Shown: positions 19,510-28,593, counted from the first letter of the stretch. The stretch is DNA of 64,000 nucleotides from Candidatus Opimibacter iunctus (GCA_016716665.1 JADJVH010000006.1:290261-354260); one strand, 5' to 3'. Notes: generated by a model not told the origin, from the sequence alone. A program made the numbers and translations.

Positions 19510-22500
19510 ATGTATAGTCTTAGATCCGGAGGCTCCCGTATTGCCTCAGTCATTTTCTTATTGTGCTTTCTCGCTTTGTCAGGTCCCGCATCCAGTCAGG
19601 ATTCTAAAGGAAAAAAGGAAGCCACCTCAGCCGCAAAGGCACAAAAGGTTACCAAAACAGGATTTGATACCCTGGCGATCACAGGCCTCAAATTCAGGAG
19701 CATCGGTCCGTCGCTTACCTCAGGCAGGATTTCAGACTTTGCAGTAGATCCAAAAAATCACAAGCGATACTTTGTCGCAGCCAGTGCCGGTGGCGTATGG
19801 CGCACTACCAATGCGGGGACCACTTTCGAGCCTGTCTTTGATGGTGAAGGGTCATATTCCATAGGAACCATTGTCATCGACCCCACTAACTCGAATGTGG
19901 TATGGGTAGGTAGTGGTGAAAACAATAATCAGCGTTCGGTATCCTATGGCGATGGTGTATACAAGTCTATTGACGGAGGCACATCATGGAAAAACGTAGG
20001 GCTCAAGAACAGTGAACATATCGGGCGCATTGTGGTCAATCCCAAAGACCCAAGCATCGTCTATGTTGCTGCTATCGGGCCTCTTTGGGCTGACGGAGGG
20101 GACAGAGGGGTATATCGCTCAAAAGACGGGGGTACCACATGGGAACAAGTACTGAAGATAGATGAGCATACCGGCGTCAATGATATAGTGATGGATCCAC
20201 GTGATCCCAATGTGTTATATGCCAGTGGATTTCAGCGTCGCAGGCATGTGTTTACCTACCTGGGTGGAGGGCCTCAGTCTACAATCTACAAATCTGTTGA
20301 CGGAGGTACTACATGGAACAAATCAGCAGAGGGTTTGCCTGGTGTTGATATAGGTCGTATCGGGCTGGCGATCTCACCTGTCAATCCAGAAGTGATCTAT
20401 GCTATGGTCGAAGCAGCATCTGGGAAAGGAGGATTATTCAAGAGTACCAACAGGGGTGGATCATGGGAAAAAATGAGTGGATATGCCTCAGCAGGTAATT
20501 ATTATGCCGAGCTGGTTCCGGATCCTGTGGATGAAAACAGGCTTTATGGTATGGATACCTGGATGCAGGTTTCGAATGATGGCGGTAAGAGCTGGGGCAA
20601 TGTGGGAGAAGATTTTAAACATGTAGATAACCATTGCCTATGGATCGATCCATCAGATCATGACCACTTGATCGCAGGATGCGATGGTGGCGTATATGAG
20701 ACCTGGGACCTGGCCAAGACATGGCAATTTAAAGCCAACCTTCCGGTGACGCAATTTTATAAGGTTTCGGTAGACAATGCGGAGCCGTTTTACAATATCT
20801 ATGGGGGTACACAAGATAATTTCAGCCTTGGCGGACCTTCGCGTACAATATCCGGGAATGGCATTTCTAATGAACAGTGGTTTATCACCCATGGTGGAGA
20901 TGGATTTGAAACTCAGGTCGACCCACAAAATCCAAATATTGTTTATTCACAAAGCCAGTATGGCGGCCTGGTTCGATATGATAAAGTGAGTGGGGAAGAG
21001 ACCGGTATCCAGCCTCATGAGCGTGAAGGGGAAGACACCTATCGTTGGAATTGGGATGCCCCACTTGTAGTCAGTGCACATGTTCCCGGTAGACTTTACT
21101 TCGCTGCCAACAAAGTATTTGTCAGTGAAGACCGAGGGAATAGCTGGACCGTGATCAGTGAAGACCTGACCAGGCAGATAGACCGTAACAAGCTGAAAGT
21201 GATGGGGCGTGTATGGGGTATAGATGCTGTAGCCAAAAACCAATCTACCTCTCCGTATGGAAACATTGTTGCCTTTGCAGAATCACCCCGCGATCCCAAT
21301 CTCTTGTATGCAGGTACGGATGATGGATTGATCCAGGTGACTACAGACCGCGGCAAGACATGGAGAAAGATTGACCATATCGCGGGTGCACCGGATACCT
21401 CGTATGTCAATATGATCGTTGCATCATCCCATGATGCCAATGTGGTGTATGCTTGCTACAATCATCATAAATACGGTGATTTCAAGCCTTATGTCTTTGT
21501 CAGTAAGGACAAAGGACAAACGTGGACTAGTATTTCCTCAAATCTCCCTGAGCGAGGCACCGTTTATGCCATTGCAGAGGATCATGTTGACCCACAATTG
21601 TTATTTGTGGGTACGGAATTCAGTTGCTATGTTTCCAATTCAGGTGGAAAGAGCTGGAAGAAACTTGCCAATGGGTTGCCAACTGTAGCGATCAAGGATA
21701 TCGCCATCCAGCAGCGTGAAAATGATCTGGTGTTGGGTACATTTGGCCGCGGTTTTTATGTGCTTGATGATTACTCTTCCCTGCGCCAGATGAAAGAAGA
21801 AAATATCAGCAAGGAAGCGATGCTCCTCCCGGTCAGGGATGCCTTGAGTTTTGAAAATAGTTACCCACTGGGCCTTCCCAAGAATGCATTTCAGGGAGAC
21901 AGCTATTATCGCGGGGAAAATCTCGGGTCAGAAGCCTTGTTTGCTTATTACATAAAAGATAAAGTCGTCTCCGTAAAAGATCAGCGGGTCAAGGAGGATG
22001 AGAAGATTGCTAAAAGTGGCAAGGACAATAGTTATCCTACGTTTGATCAAATGGATAAGGAACGAAATGAAGAAAAAGCTAAAGTATATCTGACAATCAA
22101 GGATGATATGGGCCAGATCGTGCGTAAACTTACACTACCAGCAGATCAGGTGGGTTTGCAGCGGGTGTCATGGAATCTGCGCTCTGCTCCTAAAGATCCT
22201 GTTAGTTCAGGAGGTGATGGCTTCTACAATCCTTTTGCAGGTGTTTCAGAAGGCCCGCGTGTTTCTCCTGGCACTTATACAGCAACATTATCCCGCTGGC
22301 AAAATGAAAAGATGACTGTACTTGGTGAGCCTGTTACCTTCCAGGTCAAGTCCCTTGATCACCAGGTATTACCTGCGGCAGAGCAGGATGCCATGGTCGC
22401 TTTCAAACGTAGGGCAGAAGAAGTCCAACGCGTGGAGCAAGGTCTATCCGGCGCAGTTAGTGCAGCATCTGGCGAATTGGGTCTCATCAGGAAAGCTATT

Positions 22501-22854
22501 AATGCAATGGATCAACCTGACGACACATGGCTGGCAAAGGTGATCTATTTTGAAACAAAGTTTGACTCGATAGAGCGTGTTATCTCCGGTGATCCGCTGG
22601 CGGTTCAATTGGATATGGATCCAACGCCTTCACTCGATACCCGGATCGGCCGGGTAGTCGGGGAGAGCAAATACAGTACTTCTGAGCCTACTGAAACACA
22701 CAAGATGAGTCTGGCTATTGCTCAAAAGCAAGTATCCGGGCTGATTCCAGTGGTCAATACACTGATTGACCAGGAGTTCATGCCATTTATGCAAGAATTG
22801 CAGGCTGCAGGTGCGCCATATGTGCCCGGTATGTTGCCTGCTTTCAAGAGATAA
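19510..22854 (+). CDS. Secreted VPS10/sortilin-like beta-propeller protein, paralogue
   Basis: 1114 residues with a signal peptide (hydrophobic stretch VIFLLCFLALSG). It has the same build as the protein at 4131-7373: an opening LKFRSIGPSLTSGRISDF that mirrors the other's LRNVGPAGMSGRI, serial Asp-box repeats (SIDGGTSW, SKDGGTTW, STNRGGSW, TTDRGKTW), a closing blade LGTFGRGFYVLDDY, a Lys-rich linker, a FlgD-like domain (RVSWNLRS, then SPGTYTATLSRW) and a helical tail. Whether it is an enzyme or a peptide-binding receptor cannot be told from sequence. TATCTTGC at 19481-19488 is a possible -7 box. Confidence 0.82.
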   Translation: MYSLRSGGSRIASVIFLLCFLALSGPASSQDSKGKKEATSAAKAQKVTKTGFDTLAITGLKFRSIGPSLTSGRISDFAVDPKNHKRYFVAASAGGVWRTTNAGTTFEPVFDGEGSYSIGTIVIDPTNSNVVWVGSGENNNQRSVSYGDGVYKSIDGGTSWKNVGLKNSEHIGRIVVNPKDPSIVYVAAIGPLWADGGDRGVYRSKDGGTTWEQVLKIDEHTGVNDIVMDPRDPNVLYASGFQRRRHVFTYLGGGPQSTIYKSVDGGTTWNKSAEGLPGVDIGRIGLAISPVNPEVIYAMVEAASGKGGLFKSTNRGGSWEKMSGYASAGNYYAELVPDPVDENRLYGMDTWMQVSNDGGKSWGNVGEDFKHVDNHCLWIDPSDHDHLIAGCDGGVYETWDLAKTWQFKANLPVTQFYKVSVDNAEPFYNIYGGTQDNFSLGGPSRTISGNGISNEQWFITHGGDGFETQVDPQNPNIVYSQSQYGGLVRYDKVSGEETGIQPHEREGEDTYRWNWDAPLVVSAHVPGRLYFAANKVFVSEDRGNSWTVISEDLTRQIDRNKLKVMGRVWGIDAVAKNQSTSPYGNIVAFAESPRDPNLLYAGTDDGLIQVTTDRGKTWRKIDHIAGAPDTSYVNMIVASSHDANVVYACYNHHKYGDFKPYVFVSKDKGQTWTSISSNLPERGTVYAIAEDHVDPQLLFVGTEFSCYVSNSGGKSWKKLANGLPTVAIKDIAIQQRENDLVLGTFGRGFYVLDDYSSLRQMKEENISKEAMLLPVRDALSFENSYPLGLPKNAFQGDSYYRGENLGSEALFAYYIKDKVVSVKDQRVKEDEKIAKSGKDNSYPTFDQMDKERNEEKAKVYLTIKDDMGQIVRKLTLPADQVGLQRVSWNLRSAPKDPVSSGGDGFYNPFAGVSEGPRVSPGTYTATLSRWQNEKMTVLGEPVTFQVKSLDHQVLPAAEQDAMVAFKRRAEEVQRVEQGLSGAVSAASGELGLIRKAINAMDQPDDTWLAKVIYFETKFDSIERVISGDPLAVQLDMDPTPSLDTRIGRVVGESKYSTSEPTETHKMSLAIAQKQVSGLIPVVNTLIDQEFMPFMQELQAAGAPYVPGMLPAFKR

Positions 22855-22891
22855 TCCTGGGCGATTTTTTTATTTCAGCGCCTTATCATGC

Positions 22892-22933
22892 TTATCCCGA
22901 TCTTTGTGCCATCAAACACAGAGATCGGGATAA
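22892..22933 (+). promoter_or_regulatory. Inverted repeat abutting the patatin start codon
   Basis: Arms TTATCCCGATCT (22892-22903) and AGATCGGGATAA (22922-22933) are perfectly complementary over 12 bases with an 18-base loop. The right arm ends at the base before ATG (22934), so the hairpin would cover the ribosome binding region. It could be an operator or a translational control element; neither is proven. Confidence 0.5.
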
Positions 22934-23758
22934 ATGCATAAGGTAGGAATAGCGTTATCGGGTGGGGGTACCAGAGGTGTAGTACATATCGGTGTATTGC
23001 AGGCTCTGGAAGAGAATGGCATTTTACCAACTATCGTTTCAGGAACAAGTGCAGGCAGTATCGTTGGTGCGATGTATGCCCATGGTTATTCTCCTGCAGA
23101 AATATTGGCTATAGCCAGTGAGCGCAGCCTGATCTGGATGTTTTCGTTGCGTTTACCCAACAAGGGATTCGTACGGCACAGGTTTCTTCGTAAGATGCTT
23201 GAGCGATATATTCCAGAGAATACATTTGAGGAATTGAAAAAGCCATTGTTTGTCGCTATCGCAAATCTCAATTCCGGGAAAGCTGAAATCATGAATACCG
23301 GACCGCTGCATGACGTGATCGTTGCCTCCTCGTCTATACCAGTGCTCTATGAACCCATACGGATAGGAGATCAATGGTATGCGGATGGAGGCTTGTTGAT
23401 GAATCTTCCTGTATCACCCATCAGGGATGCTGCGAGATATATCATTGCAGTCAATCTCATCCCAAGAAAAGTTCTTCGCTCTGATGAGGTCAATACCATC
23501 GCAGGCGTAGCCGCACGCACATTCAATCTGGCAGCCATCAATACGATAGAACCTGAACTCAAATACTGTGATGTGATCATTGAACCTGCAGCCATCTACC
23601 AATACAGCCGATTCAATTTTACGAAGATCCGCGAGATGTATGAAATTGGTTACCAGGAAGCATTGAAGATGATTCCGCAAATCAGGCAAGAGCTGGAACG
23701 AAGGTCAATATCCTCCTTGAGCGTTGTCGCCAGGGAAACACCCACATATTTGGGATAG
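22934..23758 (+). CDS. Patatin-like phospholipase (RssA type)
   Basis: Cytoplasmic serine acyl hydrolase of 274 residues with a Ser-Asp dyad. Seen: oxyanion loop SGGGTRG at 9-15, nucleophile Ser39 in GTSAGS, and catalytic Asp151 in YADGGLLMNLPV. There is no signal peptide or barrel domain, so it is the short RssA kind and not a secreted PlpD kind. The substrate is not known for most relatives. The last 109 bases overlap the end of the convergent phosphoribosyltransferase gene, and a 12-base inverted repeat touches the start codon. Confidence 0.9.
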   Translation: MHKVGIALSGGGTRGVVHIGVLQALEENGILPTIVSGTSAGSIVGAMYAHGYSPAEILAIASERSLIWMFSLRLPNKGFVRHRFLRKMLERYIPENTFEELKKPLFVAIANLNSGKAEIMNTGPLHDVIVASSSIPVLYEPIRIGDQWYADGGLLMNLPVSPIRDAARYIIAVNLIPRKVLRSDEVNTIAGVAARTFNLAAINTIEPELKYCDVIIEPAAIYQYSRFNFTKIREMYEIGYQEALKMIPQIRQELERRSISSLSVVARETPTYLG

Positions 23759-24153
23759 ATCGGAAAAGTCTTGTGCTTTCGGTCTACCAGCACAGCCACT
23801 TCGAGTTTCTTAGGAATGATGTTGAGGATGGGCTTGCAGGCATAAAAGATCGTTCGTCCTGTATTGGCAACATCATCAACAACAATGATCGTTTTGCCTT
23901 TCAGGGACTCGACAGGCACATTCAATTCGACTGGTGTGGACAGCGGAGCAGCAGGGGTGATGCGGATCGTGGCGATCTGGATGGTGATTTCAGTGATTTT
24001 CTTCAGTTCCTTTTCAAGTAACTTTGCAAAACCTGTCCCGTTGTTGTTGATACCGGCGAGGACGATAGCTTTTTCTTCAAAGTTGTTTTCGAGAATTTCA
24101 ATAGCTAACCGCTTGATTTTCTGTTTTATCTGTATCTGATCTAATATTTTCAT
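23650..24153 (-). CDS. PyrR-like phosphoribosyltransferase family protein
   Basis: 167-residue protein of the PRTase type I fold. Seen: the PRPP loop VVDDVANTGRT near 92-102, the pyrophosphate-contact region AGINNNGTGFA near 33, and the PyrR-like closing segment YVGVSLATTLKED near 137-149. It may convert uracil to UMP or act as a pyrimidine regulator; in Bacteroidota these proteins are not proven attenuators. The final 18 or so residues, Cys- and Ser-rich, do not look like the usual end and are encoded antisense to the patatin gene. A lost stop or a small frameshift near 23700 is possible. Confidence 0.85.
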   Translation of the reverse strand: MKILDQIQIKQKIKRLAIEILENNFEEKAIVLAGINNNGTGFAKLLEKELKKITEITIQIATIRITPAAPLSTPVELNVPVESLKGKTIIVVDDVANTGRTIFYACKPILNIIPKKLEVAVLVDRKHKTFPIYPKYVGVSLATTLKEDIDLRSSSCLICGIIFNASW

Positions 24154-24280
24154 AGCCGATATATACTTGATTGGAACCCGGACCTCCTGTCAACCTTCAA
24201 ACCTAAAGTATTGTTTGGCGAAAGTAGTCAGAGATGTGGAAAATTACTAATCTTTGTTTACCGATTAAGTCAACACGCTG

Positions 24281-25652
24281 ATGCCTGTCAACATTATATT
24301 CTTTACGATTATCACCCTGATCGCGTTTACCTGGGCGGGGAAGCAATTCTATCAAATCTGGAAAAACATCCATCTGGGTAAACCGGAAAAGATCTCAGGT
24401 AATGAGGCATCCCGTTGGAAGAATGTACTCCTGGTCGCATTTGGGCAGCAGAAGATGTTTAAGCGGATGATTCCGGCTGTATTGCATCTTTTTATCTACA
24501 CTGCATTTGTCCTGACCCAGGTAGAACTCCTGGAAATCTTTATTGACGGATTCTTTGGGACACATCGTTTTTTCGCGCATCACCTTGGTTGGTTCTACAC
24601 GTTTGTCATCGGCTTGATAGAAGTGCTTTCGGCGCTTGCACTGGTGGCAACGATTATATTCCTGTTGCGCAGGAACGTTCTTAGGCTTTCCCGTTTCTGG
24701 AAAGCAGAAATGACAGCATGGCCTCGATTTGATGCTAACTTAACCCTGCTTGGAGAGATCATACTGGTAGTGGCTATCCTGAGCATGAATAGTGCCGATA
24801 CCGTATTGCAGCAATTGCGTCCTGATCAGTATCATCCCACAGGTTTTCTTCCCGTCAGCGGATGGCTTGGCCCGATGTTGTTTAGTGGGTTGTCCGCGGA
24901 CTGGCTGATGTGGATCGAACGCATAGGATGGTGGTTGCATGTGATGGTGGTCTACGGATTTATGATCTATTTGCCGCATAGTAAGCACCTGCATATTTTC
25001 CTTGCGTTTCCAAATACTTGGTTTGCCAAACTCAGGTCAAGGGGCGAGATGACCAATATGCCGTTGATACAGAATGAGGTGCGATCTATGCTTGGCCTGC
25101 CAACGGATAGCCAGTCACAGGAAGTGGCAGAAGCTATGCCCGAGTTTGGCGCAAAAGATATCACGGGTTTGTCCTGGAAAAATATACTGGATGCATATAC
25201 GTGCACGGAGTGCGGACGATGTACTGCGGTATGTCCGGCCAATCTGACAGGCAAGAAACTTTCGCCTCGAAAGTGATGATGGATATCCGTGATCGTACGG
25301 ATGAAGTGAGTAAAAGATCAAGTCAGGATCAGCTCAGTATATCAGCAAAGAAAAAGGTAATGGAAGCACATTGCCGGATGTCCACAATTTTGATGACGGG
25401 CTTTCGCTCTTTGATCGCATCACCCCTGAAGAGATCAATGCATGCACTACATGCAATGCATGTGTCGAAGCATGTCCTGTATTGATAGATCCACTGGAGC
25501 CAATATTGCAGATGCGTCGTTACCAGATCCTGATGGACTCTAAAGGGCCCGCTGAATGGGTACCTATGTTCAATGCATTGGAGAGCAGTGGCGCGGTGTG
25601 GCAGGTGCCGGAGGCGAGGAGTAAATGGATTGAACAAATAAGTGAAAAATGA
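24281..25652 (+). pseudogene. Membrane iron-sulfur oxidoreductase (HdrD/NarI-like), two frameshifts
   Basis: Integral membrane electron carrier that would pass electrons between quinones and a partner subunit. The intact part (24281-25276, 331 residues) has about six membrane helices with His residues placed as in NarI-type heme b domains, then the first 4Fe-4S motif CTECGRCTAVCP. The frame breaks near 25269-25273 (CGAAAG) and again near 25351-25357 (A5G2). Adding one base at each point restores a 457-residue protein in which the second cluster motif CTTCNACVEACP (in 25371-25652) follows normally. Together with the next gene it forms a two-subunit module. The breaks may be sequencing errors. 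Confidence 0.85.
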
Positions 25653-25692
25653 ATAGTGAAGATTGAGATCAGGTCCCCTTTAGGGGTAAAAG
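25641..25692 (+). repeat. Intergenic word repeat plus CCCCTTTAGGGG element
   Basis: Words GTGAAAAATGAATAGTGAAG are followed by ATCAGGTCCCCTTTAGGGG and TAAAA. The CCCCTTTAGGGG palindrome recurs at 27080-27091 and 33117-33128, and in reverse orientation as a variant at 26477-26513. Confidence 0.7.
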
Positions 25693-25699
25693 AACAATC

Positions 25700-26476
25700 A
25701 TGGAAGTAAAAACATATAGTCAGTTAGCCGCAGAGGGTCGTAAACCAGAATATTTGTTCTGGGTGGGATGTTCGGGTAGCTATGATCCGCGGGCACAGAA
25801 GATCAGTGTGGCATTAGTGAAGTTACTGAATGCTGCTGGTGTGGATTTTGCGATTCTCGGAGATGAAGAAGCATGCACAGGTGACCCTGCACGTCGTGCC
25901 GGAAATGAGTTTGTATTCCAGATGCTGGCGCATCAAAACATTGGCACAATGGAGCAGTATGGGATTACTAAAATCATTGCCTCGTGTCCGCATTGTTTTA
26001 ACACACTGAAGAACGAATATCCGGCACTTGGGGGTCATTATGAAGTCATACATCATACTCAGCTCATCAATCAGTTGCTTAAGGATGGGAAGATCAAGTT
26101 GAAGGAAGGGGAAGCGCCGATGACAGTAACCTATCATGATTCTTGTTATCTCGGGCGGGTCAACGATATCTATGAAGTACCGAGGGAGGTTCTAGCACAG
26201 GTAAAAGTTGAGCTTAAGGAAATGAGCAGATCCAGGTCCAATGGATTGTGTTGTGGGGCAGGAGGTGCGCAGATGTTTAAAGAAGATGAGCCTGGCAACA
26301 AGCGGATCAACCTGGAAAGGGTAGAGGAGGCTGTGCAAACCGGGGCTGCAACTATTGTGGCCAATTGCCCGTTTTGTATGACAATGCTCTCTGATGGGGT
26401 CAAGGCTGTGGATAAGCAGGATGACATGATGGTGTATGACCTGTCAGAGTTGGTCTTGAATCGGATTGAGCATTAA
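25700..26476 (+). CDS. Iron-sulfur (CCG domain) electron-transfer subunit, HdrB/LutA-like
   Basis: 258-residue soluble protein made of two cysteine-rich CCG domains, which in heterodisulfide reductase and lactate or glycerol-3-phosphate oxidases bind an unusual cubane cluster or quinone. Seen: LFWVGCSGSYDPRAQ near 19-33 and EEACTGDPARR near 56 in the first domain; SCPHCFNTLKNEYP near 95, YHDSCYLGR near 145, LCCGAGGAQMF near 180 and NCPFCMTML near 222 in the rest. It lies 47 bases after the membrane subunit and is surely its partner. The electron donor is not encoded here. Confidence 0.9.
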   Translation: MEVKTYSQLAAEGRKPEYLFWVGCSGSYDPRAQKISVALVKLLNAAGVDFAILGDEEACTGDPARRAGNEFVFQMLAHQNIGTMEQYGITKIIASCPHCFNTLKNEYPALGGHYEVIHHTQLINQLLKDGKIKLKEGEAPMTVTYHDSCYLGRVNDIYEVPREVLAQVKVELKEMSRSRSNGLCCGAGGAQMFKEDEPGNKRINLERVEEAVQTGAATIVANCPFCMTMLSDGVKAVDKQDDMMVYDLSELVLNRIEH

Positions 26477-26513
26477 TCGTTTTGCCCCCAGCTCCCTAAA
26501 GGGGGCTTTCATT
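26477..26513 (-). repeat. Reverse copy of the CCCCTTTAGGGG-type element
   Basis: On the minus strand the stretch reads GAAAGCCCCCTTTAGGGAG then CTGGGGGCAAAACG. It is the same layout as the copies at 27072-27108 and 33111-33144 with a few changed bases. It sits between two genes on the plus strand. Confidence 0.6.
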
Positions 26514-26531
26514 AATCACATTCATTGACAA

Positions 26532-27014
26532 ATGAGAAATCTATTAGCCTTCCCGGATGAATCACGGGTCTGGATATACCAGGCAGACAAGCCGTTTGCG
26601 GAAGCAGACATACCACGGATCAATGAGGATATTGATGCATTCTGCACGCAGTGGACCAGCCATAGCCGGGAGCTTCGTGCCTTAGGTGGCGTCATGCATG
26701 ATTTGTTTGTCGTCCTGGTCGTCGATGAGACCATGGCCCCCACAAGCGGGTGTTCGATCGATAAATCCGTAGCTTTCGTCAAAAGCCTTGAACAGAAGTA
26801 TGGCCATTCACTGTTAGATAGAAAGAACATTGCCTGGCTTGACGAAGCGGAGCAAATCCACACGACACCCTTAGCTGATTTGAAGCAAATGGTTGAAAGT
26901 GGCGGTATGAAAATGGATACCAAGGTTTTTGACAACCTAGTGACTAACAGGAAGGATTATATCAGCCGGTGGACAGTGCCACTGGGGGAGTCGTGGATGA
27001 AAAGGTTTGTTTAA
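26532..27014 (+). CDS. Conserved Bacteroidota protein, often misnamed ABC transporter ATPase
   Basis: 160 residues, cytoplasmic, no signal peptide or membrane helix. I recognise the family by its opening (LLAFPDESRVWIYQADKPF), the central FVVLVVDETMAPTSGCSIDK, and the DRKNIAW segment. In databases it carries the label ABC transporter ATPase, yet no Walker A, signature or Walker B motif is present, so that label cannot be right. The conserved Asp-Glu and Cys-Ser-Ile-Asp suggest a ligand or metal site, which is speculation. It follows the iron-sulfur pair after 55 bases. Confidence 0.75.
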   Translation: MRNLLAFPDESRVWIYQADKPFAEADIPRINEDIDAFCTQWTSHSRELRALGGVMHDLFVVLVVDETMAPTSGCSIDKSVAFVKSLEQKYGHSLLDRKNIAWLDEAEQIHTTPLADLKQMVESGGMKMDTKVFDNLVTNRKDYISRWTVPLGESWMKRFV

Positions 27015-27108
27015 GTGAAAAGTGATGCTTCAACTACGCTCAGCAACCGGGATAATGAAAAACGAAGAATGAAATCAGGTCCCCTTTAGGGGATTTAGGG
27101 GTAAAACA
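27014..27108 (+). repeat. Composite intergenic repeat
   Basis: Three repeat units lie side by side: GTGAAAAGTGA words, the unit CTTCAACTACGCTCAGCAACC (27028-27048) whose relatives occur at 32976-33005 and 33070-33100, and the element TCAGGTCCCCTTTAGGGG followed by ATTTAGGGGTAAAA (27075-27106). The stack fills the whole gap between two genes. Confidence 0.7.
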
Positions 27109-27116
27109 GAATCTAA

Positions 27117-27581
27117 ATGTTTGGAAAAGTAAAACGCTGGCTGGGAATCGAAGGAGTCAAGATCGAGATGATCCTGCCGGACCAGGTATCTGCATCCTCA
27201 GGTGTGATCGAGGGCAAACTCAAATTTGAGTCTATGCATGTGCAGACCGTAACCAAGATCAGGATCACCCTAACTGAAAAGTATATCAGGGGACGCTGGA
27301 AGAGCAGGCTCACTGATCAGTATAAAATCGGTGAGATCGAGCTCGATGAGCCAATCGAAGTGCCGGCCCATGAGGTGATCATGATGGATTTTGAACTTCC
27401 ATTCACTTTCGTCAAATCCGACATGGATGAAATAGCGGATAAGAATTTCGTCTTCCGTAAACTGGTAGATGCAGCCAAGACGCTTAAAAACGTCAAGTCA
27501 GAATTTTATATTGAAGCCGAAGCTGAAGTCAATGGCACTGCCCTTAGCCCATTTGACAAGCAAGAAATCAAAATTGTTTGA
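27117..27581 (+). CDS. Spo0M-like (arrestin-fold) protein
   Basis: 154-residue cytoplasmic protein rich in beta strands. The opening KRWLGIEGVKIEMILPD and the alternation of strands with a conserved GVIEGKL turn and the sentence IEVPAHEVIMMDFELPF match the Spo0M/sporulation-control family, which has an arrestin-like sandwich. Its role outside Bacillus is unknown. The assignment rests on fold-level resemblance and is moderate. Confidence 0.6.
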   Translation: MFGKVKRWLGIEGVKIEMILPDQVSASSGVIEGKLKFESMHVQTVTKIRITLTEKYIRGRWKSRLTDQYKIGEIELDEPIEVPAHEVIMMDFELPFTFVKSDMDEIADKNFVFRKLVDAAKTLKNVKSEFYIEAEAEVNGTALSPFDKQEIKIV

Positions 27582-27595
27582 TTTCATTTAGGAAA

Positions 27596-27618
27596 TTGAC
27601 ATTACCATGTAATGTCAA
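27596..27618. terminator. Perfect hairpin between convergent genes
   Basis: TTGACATTA and TAATGTCAA pair perfectly over 9 bases around a CCATG loop, 14 bases after the Spo0M-like stop and 40 bases before the end of the convergent lipoprotein gene. No long T tract follows on either side, so it could be a weak bidirectional terminator. Confidence 0.45.
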
Positions 27619-27658
27619 GCGTACTGGAAGCTGGTAGCTCGAAGCTGGTGGCTTCTCA

Positions 27659-28570
27659 TTATTGTACACTATCCTTCGCCTGCTTATTCTGATCAAGCAT
27701 CTTCTTCAGTTCTTCCTCTGATTTGCCGAGATTATCGAGCAGGAACTTAGCCGAAGCGGCATACTCATCATTGGGGTATTTTTCAAGAAACTCATGGTAA
27801 TATTTACCTGCTTTCTCAAAATCCTTCATTTCATTGTCGTAGGTGAATCCTTTGAGGAATAAAGAGGTTGAGGCCCTCTTGTTAGTGGGGTATTTCTGGA
27901 GGATCCAATCATACAAGCCTATTGCCCTTGGGATATTGTGAAGTGTACTGGATGTTTCGGCAGCGTGGAACAGGTATTCAGGGGCATTGGGTAGGGTAGC
28001 ATTGGCAGCCACAGCGGCTTCACAGGCATCGATGTAAAGGTTTGCCCTTTGCTCATTGAGCCTGAATGTCGTATCGTTAAACATATTCCTACCGATATGC
28101 CAGAGGATGGAATCAGCCGCCATATCCTTTTGCTGGACCTTATCTGTCATTGACGCTGTCCGGTCATCTTCAGGGAAGCGGGTGGCAAATGACTTGTATA
28201 GGATGTCATTAAGCTCGGGTTGATCCAGTTTTTCAGCCAGCTTGATATATTCGGCCAACCTGTTGGGCTGATCGGGACGATCAGGATATTCAACGAGATA
28301 TGTCTTATAGTATGACATTGCCTGCCGCGTCTGATTGAGATCAGAAGAGATCCTGGCAGACTCTAGTACATACCTGGCGGTTGTGGAATCAGCGTATCCC
28401 TTCAGTTCGATGTATTTGCCCATCGCAGCGATGAGCGCCATGCCGGAACTGTCCGATGGATGATCCTTGTAATATGCTGAGGCCGCTTCGACTACTTTTT
28501 CTTCTGGCGAAAGTGCGCTCTTACAAGCAGCCAGGAGGGCGATGACGATGATAATGTTGAAAATTCTCAT
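27659..28570 (-). CDS. TPR lipoprotein
   Basis: 303 residues with a lipoprotein signal; the lipobox LLAAC puts the modified Cys at position 16. The remainder is made of tetratricopeptide-like helix pairs (AMSYYKTYLVEYPDRP, AIGLYDWILQKYPTNKRA, AGKYYHEFLEKYPNDEYA), the same spacing found in BamD/YbgF-type proteins. It is likely anchored in the outer or inner membrane facing the periplasm and acts as a scaffold. It ends with a charged tail. A good promoter lies 24 bases upstream of the ATG. Confidence 0.82.
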   Translation of the reverse strand: MRIFNIIIVIALLAACKSALSPEEKVVEAASAYYKDHPSDSSGMALIAAMGKYIELKGYADSTTARYVLESARISSDLNQTRQAMSYYKTYLVEYPDRPDQPNRLAEYIKLAEKLDQPELNDILYKSFATRFPEDDRTASMTDKVQQKDMAADSILWHIGRNMFNDTTFRLNEQRANLYIDACEAAVAANATLPNAPEYLFHAAETSSTLHNIPRAIGLYDWILQKYPTNKRASTSLFLKGFTYDNEMKDFEKAGKYYHEFLEKYPNDEYAASAKFLLDNLGKSEEELKKMLDQNKQAKDSVQ

Positions 28571-28593
28571 TAGGAGCAGTTATGACTATGGTG

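Noticed and set aside
24281..25652. Programmed frameshifting in the iron-sulfur protein
   Set aside because: Two separate shifts would be needed and the first site is not slippery; homopolymer error explains both.
26532..27014. ABC transporter ATPase
   Set aside because: No Walker A, Walker B or signature motif.
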